64,000 bases of DNA from NCBI RefSeq assembly GCF_010015445.1, contig NC_053118.1:7687781-7751780 (forward strand), read 5' to 3'. Position numbers and translations under genes: made by a program. Below, piece by piece: positions 30,200 through 40,759 of the stretch. The notes beneath the pieces were generated by a model. It was not told the origin of the DNA. It made no database searches and saw nothing but the letters and a program-made list of their open reading frames with translations. This DNA is from Perca fluviatilis. Its lineage: Eukaryota > Chordata > Actinopteri > Perciformes > Percidae. The number at the start of each line of letters is the position of its first letter. Positions within the stretch are counted from its first letter, which is position 1.

Positions 30200-30790
30200 A
30201 ACAAAAACCTCCTCATGCGTAAAACTTCCTGGATTTTATTTTAACGTTATGAATCTGTTATTTTATTGTTTGTATTATTTCGTGTGCTTTTATTTATTTA
30301 TTTATAAGAGTTACACTTGATGTGTATGTGCTATTGATGTTTACCTGATTCTTTGTATAATACCTTTGTCAATAAAAAAACGATGAAAAAAAACTTCTGT
30401 ACAGAAAAAATTGCATGTCATTAATCTCATGCTTTTATGAGTGAAAAAAAAATCCATTTACACGCCAGCAAATTTGCAAATCAGAAACCAAACTTTACTG
30501 TCTTTATATCCTAGTTTAAATCTTACCTGTACACCATAAAGCTGTACAAACCAAAGCCTTATGTTATGATTTTGATACACAGTAACTACTGTAATTGATT
30601 TATTTGTGTTAATCTTTGTTATGTTATGTGGCGTCTGCACTGTATGTTACTAAAGTTTGATGGTGATACTTTTGTAAGTTTCTTTGTGTAAAAAATAAAT
30701 TAAAAACTTCCTTAAAATTCCTACGACTTAATTTTAAAATATTGCATATAAAGATGTAAATGCACCCAGCAGATAAATATGCAAAGAGAT
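30200..30790. other. Intergenic A+T-rich sequence
   Basis: TTTATTTATTT runs, and CAATAAAAAAACGATGAAAA at 30370-30388, which may be a LINE tail. No gene seen. Confidence 0.4.
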
Positions 30791-30796
30791 TTTATT
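30791..30796 (-). promoter_or_regulatory. Candidate poly(A) signal for the jarid2-like transcript
   Basis: AATAAA on the minus strand, about 3.5 kb downstream of the jarid2-like stop codon. It is the best hexamer at the end of a repeat-poor stretch, but use is unproven. Confidence 0.25.
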
Positions 30797-33700
30797 GCAA
30801 ATTTTCAATCAAATGATTCACATTTAAATACAGACTTTTTACAGTTATCCTATCTTAGATGTCGCTGCACAAATATTTGACTTTTCATGTGTTCCATGTT
30901 ATCATATTCCCTTGGGGCTGAAAGAGTTGGCTCATCTTACCAAAAAGTCATGAACACACAATGACAAAGAGATATAACAAAACAACTGACTGACAACGCC
31001 ATAACAATTTAAAGTTGCATTAAATGGCATGAACTCATGGAAATAGAGGGGAAACGGGAGACTAGAGATGTTCTGTTGTGTTGAACCTGAGCCAGACCGT
31101 ACAACAAAGATAGAAATCATATCACATCCATACAGGGATAGTAGTAGCTATTAATACATAATAACATATATGACACACTGGTATCAGATCAGTATTCGGT
31201 ATCGGCCGATACGCAAGTTCAGGTATCGAAAACAGGAAGCAAAAAATGGTATCGGACCATCTCTACTTTGTCCACATGTCTGTATCTGTAAGACGCACAA
31301 ATGTATTGCACATTCTTGTACTCAAATATTTTATAGACAGCTAAATGAGTAGTGGGAGATGCTCAATAACACTTTTTTTTTTTTTTTAAATGAACTTGAA
31401 ACCACTGACTTTGTGTCCCAGATGAAAGCCAGCTGTTACACACTGCATATCCATTCAATGACTTCCCATTGAAGGCCATTTAGCCAACACAGGCACCACA
31501 TTACTAAAGGTGAATGGCTGAAGCGCGATATTATGTGTAGCTCCAACCACACAAGCTGCAAGGATCCTTAATGAAAACATCCCTTGTCACCATGTGTTAG
31601 TCGGAATTAGAGTGAGTTGTTAAATAAACTGGCAGTGTGTGAATCCTGTATCAGGAAGCCAGATTGTCCAATTTATGTGTGCGACGGGGATGCTTTCATG
31701 GCATAATAACTGTAGTAAGCAACTGTTGTAAGGAGTGCAGTTTTCTGCAGCATACACCAACATCCATTCATAATGTCAGTATATGATTTAATAAAATTCC
31801 ACAGCTCAAACAGGTCATAATATAAAATCGATTCGAACCTTAATGCATAAATTGTGCTGGCCATAAATAAACACCTGCCACCTGGGATTTTGACTGATTA
31901 AAATATATCATATGGACAAAGTATAATGAGCGCATTTACAAACGTACTTTTCAATTACTCCTTTAAAGCCCCTATGTGTAGAAATGTTATGTGATTATGG
32001 CAACTTAAAAAATAGTCACAGTGGGTTTACTGTGAGCAAATATGCAATAGTAATGAATGTATTGACAGCCATAATGTTTTATCACATTTATTAAACCTCC
32101 GTAAAATCATCTCATGAGCAAGCGAATAGCACCTGATAGAAACCTGATGTAATCCGAAAACCTTCTGACATTTCCATGAGATCCAGCGTGGGGTCTTATA
32201 CAGTCATTTATCACACAGTATGATGGCCGTGTTAACAGTGAACAGTATTTATTGAGGCGTTTCTTTATATGTCTGTTGTTCACCCGCCTCACACGCACAT
32301 CCTTCTATTTCTACAAATGTATCCATCCTCACAGATCCTCACTGAACTAAACATGTCAAGTCAATACACGGCCACCTCCACACCCTTTTACACGCCTAGT
32401 GAAGCATGGACAAAAACTTGTTAACGGTATGTACAGTACGGGCATAAAAAGCTTCAGTGGAAGGGGAAAATAAAAGAAATAAGTCATTAAAAAAACAGTT
32501 TTGTTCTTGTATATGTCGCATTAAATATACTTGAAAACAATTGTCCATTGAACAGACCAGAATATTGGGGGGCTGGGGGGGGTCCTTCTGATGTTCCACA
32601 GGCTGGTGAACACAGTTTAGTTGGTTTTACGCAGACGACGTAACGGAGGCCAGAGTCAACGTGGATCCAATGGTTTCCATTGTGCCACTGCCTTCCTAAA
32701 AGGAGAGATTCACCTTTTCTTTAAGTCTGTCCTAAAACCATACTCACGTGCCCATATGTACACTGAAACTTGTTTTGCTTGCTGTAATCATTCACCCCAT
32801 TCATACTGGCCATTAAGAGAACCTTCCCTAATGCAAACTCAATGCAAGTAAGGTGGACACAGTTTATATGAGGCTTCAGCTGTCTGAATTAGACAAATCA
32901 AGTGGGTATCTTTCATATTTACAGCCTATTGTGAACGAAATTCCCTCTTGTTTGGCTCCCTGTACAGTGTTTCCTTGCTAATCTGTGGACAGTAACAGAA
33001 ATATAGAATTTCATACTACAAACGCCAACTTTGAAAGATGCCCACTTTATTTGACTAAGACTGCTGAGCCCTCAGATTAGCTTCAGATAAACATCAGGAG
33101 GAACGATTACAGCAGTAAAAAACCTGCTTCGCTGTTCATATCGGCACTATTGTTTCAAGTCATAACGTATTTGAAAAACATATGAACCTGTCCTTTTTAT
33201 AAATGAGAAACCTTTAGGACTTTTAGGTTATCTATGTAGACGATCCTGGACAGATTATTTCGGTTTGAATGAAATGGCAGGACTGTATTGTGACCTGACT
33301 GCCAAAGACCTGCCAAAAAGCCCCAGAGCAGTGGTATGTAGCCGTATGCATGACAGCTTTCACACATAGAGCCCCTTTCACACATGCACTGCAAACCTAG
33401 ACTTATCTAGTCAGTGCCGATGTTCTGTGTGCTGCCTTTCATGCAGATGAATGGCGGCAGTAACCGGAGGTCCCTGTTTAAACGGCAGCATAAAAATAAA
33501 AGAAAGAAAATAAACTCCTCTGGATGATTTCGCGTCAGCCAGTAGAAAATCAGCGACTTTTCCTCCTTAGCGTTTAGCCGTGTCATCGTCCCAAGCTCCG
33601 CCTTCTGGTCACTTCTGGTCACTTCTGGTATCATCAAACTCAAGGCTTCAAATTCCACAAACCAATGGGTGACAGTCAGACAGATTCAAGAAAAGGCAAG

Positions 33701-34305
33701 AGACTCTGTTGTTTATGACCAAATTATGAACCGGCTCTGTGACCACGGTGTAATCTGCATCACGTCCTGCTTCCTGTGTGCTCTAGCCAGGCGCCACCCC
33801 TCGCCTAAACCAAACTGAGGATTTCCAGGAAGTGAAAACTCTCCGGTTGTGCGTAACATGTGTGAAAGGGAAACTCGTATGTTAAAACAGGCTTAATTAA
33901 GCTACTGAAAACTATACAGACCGACTCAAATTAAACTATGTGCTTTAATAAAACCAGTGCCTTTTCCATGTGAATATTGTATATGATACCAAGCTGCAAT
34001 TTCAGATTCAGCAGGGAAGCATCTGAAAACAGTGGCCGTTCACTATACAGTCCAGTATACAGCGTGTCTTATGCTGTCTTCCAATTATTTATTTGACCTT
34101 TAGAATTAAAATGTTCCCACAATCATTGACACATGTAGAGAACAGTACACAGTCACTACGTCACTATCCAACCAGCCAATAACCATCATCATGCGACACG
34201 TATGATCAACAGTATCCAATGTTGTTCTGAATACTTTACTAATTGTCTTCAACATCAATTCTCAATATAGCAAACAGTGGATCTGTCAACGTTTCCAGAC
34301 GTAGC
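30797..34305 (-). other. Repeat-poor stretch, possible long 3' UTR of the jarid2-like gene
   Basis: There is no long reading frame and few of the repeats that fill the other non-coding parts of the window; a short GTATCGGCCGATACG-type fragment near 31200 is one exception. No ARID, JmjC or zinc-finger exon was found here. A long 3' UTR is the simplest reading; this is inference. Confidence 0.35.
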
Positions 34306-35571
34306 TCAGGTTTGTCGGCGCTTCTGAAGGGTTCTAGGGCTGGTCCTGGTCTTAATGGCTGAGGTAGTACACTTGGTCTGGGTAAGGCTCTTTGTAGAGC
34401 CCCTGGAAGTGCTAGAGTAGCTACTGACAGGTGTGCAGTCCTTTGTCGAGTCCTCTGTGGTCCCCTTGGAAGTGTCCTTTGCAGCACCTTTGGAATTATG
34501 GACAGAGTACCTGCTGGCTGGTGAAGTACACTTGGTAATGTCCTTACTAGTAGCTTTGTTAGTACCCTTAGCAGTGTGCTTGGCAGAATAGCTTGCTGGT
34601 GGGTCAGTGTGTATGTGTTTGGATGTCACTGAGTTGATAGCAGCTTTAGTTGCAGTAGTCCTAGCAGCAGCAGCTCTGGCAACAGTCCTAGATTCAGTAG
34701 TCCTGGTTATTAGCATAGGGACTGTGGATGAAGCGGGCTGATTTCTCTGCAGCCTTTTGTCTCTCACATGTCTGCATATGACCTCAGTTACAGGGCTCAG
34801 GTCATAGTCGGTGATGATGTTGGTGAACTTGACCCCTTCCTGAGAGGGCTCCAGAGCAGAGACGCTGCTCAAACTTAACTTTCCAACACTGCCCTTGTGC
34901 TGTAGGTCTTCACTAATACAACTGTCCCTCTCCAGTCTCATCTCTCCAACGTGGTCACAGCTGCCTTCTTGTCTAAGTTCTTCATCATGGCTGCCAGCGA
35001 GATCACCAATATGACTCACGTCCTCCACTCTAACCTCTTCGTTACAGTTGGCCTCCCTCTGTGGGATCTCACCAATATGGCAGTCACTCTCCGGTGGGAC
35101 ATCGCCATCATTGTATTGCACTGTCCTGCACTTCTTCGATGAGTTGCTGTCCTTCGGAGGGGTAGGGCTGGTGTCTGGTGGGAGGCCTCTCTTTCTCCTG
35201 GACAACCTCAGGACACCAGGGCTCTCCCTTAGCGACCTGATGACTGTGCCATTAGTCAATGCTATTTGGGCGGGAGTCCTGCTTGAATGTCTTCCTGAGT
35301 TCTGGACACTACCGAAGGTTTTGGGTTTGCTATAGTACTTTGAGACGGTTGGGTGGTGGAGAGGAAGGTGCTGATTGCGAGGCAGCTGGTGTTTGCTATG
35401 CCGGGATAGGTGTTGGTTGTTGCTTTCCTGGGGTCTTGGTTTACAGGTATTGCTCGGCCTTGTGCAGGGCCTGGGGGAGCGTCTGCTGCCTGCCCCGGGG
35501 CCAGGCTTTAAGGTAGGAACTGACCGGACACAGGAAGTTCTTTGTTCGGAGAGTCCAGTTACCATTGCAAC
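34306..35571 (-). CDS. jarid2: jarid2-like terminal exon, 421 residues, novel C-terminus
   Basis: A single open exon from VAMVTGLSEQ to LQKRRQT followed by TGA. It occupies the place of the large central JARID2 exon, and RRKRGLPPDTSPTPPKDSNSSKK resembles the RR...SPPKK segment there. Middle: degenerate repeats of the form (C/S)(D)HIGE(I/M) (residues about 150-235). End: a Ser/Thr/Lys-rich tract with KGT, SKD and TKC words. In another frame, just past the stop, a JmjN-like segment is readable (34239-34320). Confidence 0.75.
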   Translation of the reverse strand, partial: VAMVTGLSEQRTSCVRSVPTLKPGPGAGSRRSPRPCTRPSNTCKPRPQESNNQHLSRHSKHQLPRNQHLPLHHPTVSKYYSKPKTFGSVQNSGRHSSRTPAQIALTNGTVIRSLRESPGVLRLSRRKRGLPPDTSPTPPKDSNSSKKCRTVQYNDGDVPPESDCHIGEIPQREANCNEEVRVEDVSHIGDLAGSHDEELRQEGSCDHVGEMRLERDSCISEDLQHKGSVGKLSLSSVSALEPSQEGVKFTNIITDYDLSPVTEVICRHVRDKRLQRNQPASSTVPMLITRTTESRTVARAAAARTTATKAAINSVTSKHIHTDPPASYSAKHTAKGTNKATSKDITKCTSPASRYSVHNSKGAAKDTSKGTTEDSTKDCTPVSSYSSTSRGSTKSLTQTKCTTSAIKTRTSPRTLQKRRQT

Positions 35572-38500
35572 CTGCAAAGGAAAGAGATCATCATAAGATC
35601 CTGGGAATAATTAAATTAGAAGAAAAACAGTTATGAGCATGATCCTGTAAACAGATGGATTTCTGTTCTTTACCAGCACAGTGACACAGCAGCATATTTA
35701 GCTTCTGTAATGTACGTCAGTAAAAAGGAATAACTTGACAGATTTGATTTGATCGCCAACCCTTATTTTCCACCGCGACCCCGGCGAGCAATCGGGGCCA
35801 ATCAAGTCAACGCTTCCTATTCCACCACACACGTCACGAAGTGGCTCTCGGCTCCGCTCTGCTAAAGATACGCGGCAGGTCTATTTCCACGCGAGCCACG
35901 GGGCTTTCGGAAAGGAAGTGAAACGGCGATAGCATCCAGTCAATTTACCAAAACCCACCCCCCAATACTGTTTATGTCTGCCCTGAGCTGGAGGTATGCT
36001 TCTTAAAAAGGTCCCATGGCATGAAAATGTCACTTTATGAGGTTTTTTAACATTAATATGAGTTCCCCCAGCCTGCCTATGGTCCCCCCAGTGGCTAGAA
36101 ATGGCGATAGGTGTAAACCGAGCCCTGGGTATCCTGCTCTGCCTTTGAGAAAATGAAAGCTCAGATGGGCCGATCTGGAATCTTCCCTTTATGACGTCAT
36201 TAAGCGAAAGGTTACCTCCCCTTTCTCTGCTTTGCCCGCCCAGAGAATTTGGCCCACCCATGAGAGAGAGAGAGACATCATGGCTTTCAAATGAACAAAG
36301 TGGCAGTTGGTCAAGGCCACACCTCCCCCTCCACCTTGCCCCCCCCTCATTAGCTACAGACACAGAAATGGCACATCCTAAGGAAAGCTCATTGTGGGAC
36401 TGGCTCTAGTGGCTGTAATTCTGCACCAAGGCTGAATTTCGGGAAAGAGACTTCAGATACAGTATTAGGGGACCACTAAGGCCTATATAAAAGAGACTTC
36501 AGATACAGTATTAGGAGACCACTAAGGTCTATATAAAAGAGACTTCAGATACAGTATTAGGGGACCACTAAGGCCTATATAAAAGAGACTTCAGATACAG
36601 TATTAGGGGACCACTAAGGTCTATTCAAAGAGACTTCAGATACAGTATTAGGAGACCACTAAGGTCTATATAAAAGAGACTTCAGATACAGTATTAGGGG
36701 ACCACTAAGGCCTATATAAAAGAGACTTCAGATACAGTATTAGGGGACCACTAAGGTCTATATAAAAGAGACTTCAGATACAGTATTAGGGGACCACTAA
36801 GGTCTATATAAAAGAGACTTCAGATACAGTATTAGGGGACCACTAAGGCCTATATAAAAGAGACTTCAGATACAGTATTAGGAGACCACTAAGGTCTATA
36901 TAAAAGAGACTTCAGATACAGTATTAGGGGACCACTAAGGCCTATATAAAAGAGACTTCAGATACAGTATTAGGGGATATAAAAGCATCCAAAGAGCACC
37001 ATGTCATGGGACCTTTAAGAGGAGCTCGTAGGATGGTTAAAGGTGCAACAAAGTATTCACTTCTGAGATAATTATCATGAAAAAGGCTGAATTTTGCTTT
37101 TAATGTTGATGCTCTAAAATCTTAATTAGTGATCAACAAGATAAAGAGAATAACCCTTTTTGCACCGCAACCAACTGAACTGCATGAGTATCAGTGTCAG
37201 ATTCAATCTTCGTGCTACTGATGATACAACCAGACACATTCAGACAGAGAAGCATGTAGAAAGGATGATCAGACCTGGTTAGTCCTGCTGACCTGTAGGG
37301 AGAGCTGGCGAGGTCTCAGAAGGTGTCTCTCAGCTCCCTCTCCCCTCATCCTCCTCTGCTGTTCCTCCTCTCTCCTCTCTCTCTCCCTCCTCCTCTGTTC
37401 CCGGGCCGTCAGAGGGCAGAAGGAGCCTCCGGGCCTCGCTCTCAGAGAGTCTCGCTGCACTGTAGGACAGCAGGACAGACACAGAGGCATTATATAAAAG
37501 GATTTTGTTGGATGAATTAAACTACCTTTTAATCCAAAGTTGCCTCAATCATCAGAGTGTTAAAGAGACTGATGAGACTGTATACTGTAAGTGAATACAT
37601 GCAGATCCACAGAGAGGTGAGGGGAGGAGTACCTGCTGTTCTCCTGAATATGCTCATGTTCTTCCCCTCAGCTGCAGTCCTGTGATTGGTGGAAAGACAG
37701 GAAGTAAGATGCCGAGCACCAGCTGGCCCCTTGGCTCGTCCACTCGCTACGAAGGCCATGTTGCTAGGCAGCGCTGCTGAACCTGAAGTGAAAGGGGAAA
37801 TGCCTTCATTGATTCTGGAGGAGGTGCAGTAGGATCACTAGTGTGGGTCTGCGCCCGCCCGCTGGATTACATTACATCACATTACATTACAGGTCATTTA
37901 GCTGACCCTTTTATCCAAAGCGACTTACAATTGCTATAAATGTCAGAGGACGCACAACTCTGGAGCAACTAGGGGTTAAGTGTCTTGCTCAGGGACACGT
38001 TGGTTGACGTTGATGCAGTGGGAATTGAACCCAGGTCTCCCACACCAAAGGAATGTGTCATATCCACTGCGCCATCACCACCCCGAATCCGCTGTGCCTG
38101 TCTGGCCGAGCCCTCCGTCCCCCCCAACTCGCTAACAGCTAAATGTTGCGCACACGGTCTTCCCAACTTGGCGTCTTTGAGGCAGGACGTGTTTTGCAGA
38201 GGGCGTGTCTTGTACAGGCTTTTTGCAACTTACTGCTCAGACTAATCTCAGACTAATGTTTTGCAGAGGGCGTGTCTTGTACAGGCGTGTTTTGCAGAGG
38301 GCGTGTCTTGTACGGGCGTGTTTTGCGGCGGCCGTGTCTTGTACGGGGCGTGTTTTGCGGCGGCCGTGGCTTGTACGGGGCGTGTTTTGCGGCGGCCGTG
38401 GCTTGTACGGGCGTATTTGCGCGGCCGTGGGTTTGTAGGGCGGCGGTTTTTGCGGGGCCGTGGGCTTGTAACGGGCGTGTTCGCGGCGTGTCTTGTGAGG

Positions 38501-39427
38501 GCGTGTTTCGCGGCGGTCTTCTGTACGGGCATGTCGCGGCGCGTGTCTTGTACTGGCCGTGGTTCTGCGGCGCCGCGGGCTTTGTATCGGGGCGTGTTTT
38601 GCGGTGGCCTGTCTTGAATGGGCGGTTTTTCTGGGCGCCGTGTCTTGTACGGGCGTGTCTTTTGCCGCCCGGGTGGTCCTGTAGGGCGTGTTCTGCGGCG
38701 TCCGGGTTTGTGGGCGTTTTGGCGTCGCGGTTCTTGGCACGGGCGTGGTTCTTACCGCGTGGCTTGTAATGGGCGTGTTTTTGGCGGGCGCGTGTTTTGT
38801 AATGGGGCCTTGTTTTTGGCGGGGTCTGTGGGAGGCTGTAGCCGCTTCTTCAGAAGCTCATTGCGTTTGTTTTTTGCTAATGCGATAGTACTTACCTTCC
38901 TTCTCTTGAATAATAGAGATATTAGATGGGTTTAAACACACCGGTGCATTGGTCTTTCTTCAGCATTAATTGAGTTGAATAGTTGTCGTATTCTCAGTTA
39001 TACGATGATATGGAGCGGAGCTCTCCGATCAGACCACTACCGTACACAGACTGTACCTATGTGGTGAATGGGCTGCGTGTGTGCTTGTAGCTCACCTCTC
39101 AGACAGAGAAAAGACAAGAAGTCCTCAGTCTTGGGTCTGCACCTGGTCAGACAGGTGACCACAGCCAGGCTGTGGTTACTCCGGGCTGCGTTCATCAACA
39201 CTCCAGGTCCTGGAGAGCTGGGGGGGGACTGGGCGAACTTCCTCTGCGCTCGCAGCCTTGGTCTGCACACACATGCACAACCACATTCACACACTGTCAG
39301 TTGCCAGTTTATCTGGTAAAATAAATATAGTCTAATACAACAATCATGCAATACATCCAAGTGTCCCTATATATATGTATAAATACACCCTATATATACA
39401 CTACATATATACTGTATATACACCGTA

Positions 39428-39466
<39 letters not shown>

Positions 39467-40753
39467 AGAATACAGACCCCATTCTGTTGTTGGACAAATT
39501 TAGTCAATATGTGTCAGGTCGGGTATGTGGATTGTGCAGTCTCGTCGCGGTTGCAGCCATGCCGCAGTAAATAATAATAATCAGTAAATAATAATAATCT
39601 AAGTATCTTCATTAATCGATGATCACAAAAACACAGCACCCCAGATAAAATACCAAGTTTTTTCGGGAGTCCCTTGGCCTTTTCTCCGACTGTTTGAAGG
39701 TGAGTCACGCACACAGGCACGAACATGCAAACACACACAGTAGAGCAGCTGACCTCTTGCTGGCGGGGTCGTCCTTGTGGCGATGGATGCTATTAGGGCG
39801 CCGCTGCTGAGGACGCGTCTGTAAGGACCAGCTCCAGCTGGGACCAGCAGACAGCAGGGACTGACGCCGGCTGATGCCATTAACCCGGGGGCCTAAGAGC
39901 ACAGGCAGGACTTTAGTTTCTTACATGAAGCATTTTCACGTCTCAGAGACATGACCTGAATTTACAATGTCACAGACAATCAAAGCAGCGGGAGCAGAAA
40001 CTCTAAAGGGCGGACTAGAATCAGAGTGAGCTGTAACTCAGACAGAAGAGGAGAGAGGTGTGGACGGTACTGACCGCTGAGGCTTGTGGGAGCGTGTGAG
40101 CGCAGTGTCCTGGCCGGGACAGGGGGGCTCAGCGGTGTGTTCTCAGGAGTGCAGGTGGTCTTCGCTGAGTGTTTGTGCCGAGGAGCTTGTGTGTGTTTTG
40201 CAGTTTCCGTGTATTTCGTGTCGAGCATCGACTGTGTGTTCTGTGTTTTATGTGAGCGTAGCGTCCTGGTTGATCCAGAACTCTTTTGTAGCGTGCGAGT
40301 ATTTTCTTGGAGGTGGGTTTGCTGTACAGCGTGTGTAATTTTCCCTGCACACGTTGCTGATTGTGTTTGCATGTTCTGTAGTGTGTGAGTGCATTTACTT
40401 TTTGGTGTGTGCGAGTCCTGAGACGAGTTCATTTTTTGCCCTTTGTTGGCGTGCTCTTGAGGGCGTAGGTGTTTTGAAATGTGCATGTTCTGTGCACCGT
40501 GTGCGTTGTTCTGTGCGTTTGGTGCTCTGTGTGCGACTCTGCGCTGCGGCGTGCGCACGCGCTGTCTCGTGCGCGTGTTTTTCTGGGTCTGTGTTGTTCG
40601 CTGAGCGTGTAAGAGTGTTTTTTTCACCGTGCGTTTGTGTGCGCGCGTGTGTATGTGTGAGGCACGGTGTGTGTCTCGGAATTCCCTGAGGGAGAGGAAG
40701 AGAACTTTGCGGACCAGACGTTCTTCACACCAAGGCATCCCGTCACTGATGTC
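34306..40753 (-). CDS. jarid2: JARID2-like protein, C-terminally truncated (six exons seen)
   Basis: Exons in transcript order: 40753-40075, 39892-39754, 39262-39096, 37782-37633, 37459-37293, 35571-34306 (TGA at 34308-34306). Total 2568 nt, 855 codons before the stop, with all phases agreeing. JARID2 is a nuclear cofactor of PRC2. The N-terminal half is clear: SDGMPWCEERLVRKVLFLSL (ubiquitin-interacting motif), RPRLRAQRKFAQSP with the lysine that PRC2 methylates in mammals (K116), and KTEDFLSFLCLRGSAALPSN. Vertebrate JARID2 has about 1,250 residues, and after these blocks carries JmjN, ARID, JmjC and zinc-finger regions. None of these is in frame here. The short first exon encoding the initiator Met was not found; it should lie right of 40753. 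Either a shortened functional paralogue or a decaying duplicate. Confidence 0.88.
36003..37018. mobile_element. TTAA-flanked MITE with internal 45-bp tandem repeat, copy 2
   Basis: Same ends as 28133-28812 (AAAGGTCCCATGGCATGAA and CATGTCATGGGACCTTTAA), TTAA at 36003-36006 and 37015-37018. The tandem array is expanded to 11 full units plus a partial one (about 36446-36977). It lies between the last two exons of the jarid2-like gene. Confidence 0.87.
36446..36977. repeat. 45-bp tandem array inside MITE copy 2
   Basis: Eleven complete units, each AGAGACTTCAGATACAGTAT followed by TAGG(G/A)GACCACTAAGG(C/T)CTATATAAA. Variants at the two bracketed sites alternate in blocks, which suggests multi-unit duplication. 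Confidence 0.92.
37293..37459 (-). CDS. jarid2: jarid2-like Arg/Glu-rich exon
   Basis: 167 nt encoding VQRDSLRARPGG through a run of about 20 Arg/Glu/Gln residues to RQLSLQ. It corresponds in position to the basic KHKSKEATPAKEK region of JARID2. The upstream coding-strand acceptor is CCTACAG. Confidence 0.75.
37633..37782 (-). CDS. jarid2: jarid2-like exon 'GSAALPSNM'
   Basis: 150 nt. It starts GSAALPSNMAFVASG, aligned with GSPALPNSMVYFGS of the mammalian protein, then diverges and lacks the long acidic run seen there. Ends SIFRRTAG. Confidence 0.85.
37862..38080. repeat. Teleost interspersed repeat
   Basis: ATTACATTACA followed by TCATTTAGCTGACCCTTTTA, then CCAAAGCGACTTACAA. The same core recurs at 48765-48835. 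Intron of the jarid2-like gene. Confidence 0.6.
38195..38840. repeat. GC-rich degenerate minisatellite in a jarid2-like intron
   Basis: Unit about 30-32 bp, GGGCGTGTTTTGC followed by GGCGGCCGTGTCTTGTACG. The first half is regular. From about 38410 on, unit length drifts with many one-base gains and losses. Long frames on both strands here are repeat artefacts. Confidence 0.85.
39096..39262 (-). CDS. jarid2: jarid2-like exon with the PRC2-activating peptide
   Basis: Encodes RPRLRAQRKFAQSPPSSPG to PKTEDFLSFLCLRG. The QRKFAQ core is identical to mammalian JARID2, where the Lys is trimethylated by PRC2 and then binds EED to stimulate the complex. Both flanking acceptor and donor sites are canonical. 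Confidence 0.92.
39432..39463. repeat. AT microsatellite
   Basis: Sixteen AT units in an intron of the jarid2-like gene. Confidence 0.9.
39754..39892 (-). CDS. jarid2: jarid2-like exon 'VNG...PASKR'
   Basis: 139 nt between TTAG/GC and AGAG/GTCAGC. It encodes PRVNGISRRQSLLS to DDPASKR. VNG and the K/R-R/P-R-L junction with the next exon align with mammalian JARID2 around residues 60-105; the middle is divergent. Confidence 0.8.
40075..40753 (-). CDS. jarid2: jarid2-like exon with UIM and low-complexity expansion
   Basis: The first 30 codons encode the conserved ubiquitin-interacting motif. The frame then stays open for about 195 more codons rich in Thr, His, Gln, Lys and Arg (QNTRT, HTLQNMQTQ-like units) before a donor AGCG/GTCAGT. 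The donor was chosen because it makes phase 1, which joins to VNGISRR in the next exon; mammalian JARID2 has only about 20 residues in this gap. A weaker donor just after the UIM (about 40658, GTGCCT) would not fit the phase as simply. Confidence 0.7.
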
Positions 40754-40759
40754 CTGCGC

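Noticed and set aside
36446..36977. Regular 45-bp repeats resembling a CRISPR array
   Set aside because: Units are contiguous with no unique spacers, lie inside a MITE in a vertebrate intron, and no cas genes exist.
38237..38769. Overlapping long frames on both strands
   Set aside because: Product of the GC-rich, stop-poor minisatellite; both strands open equally.
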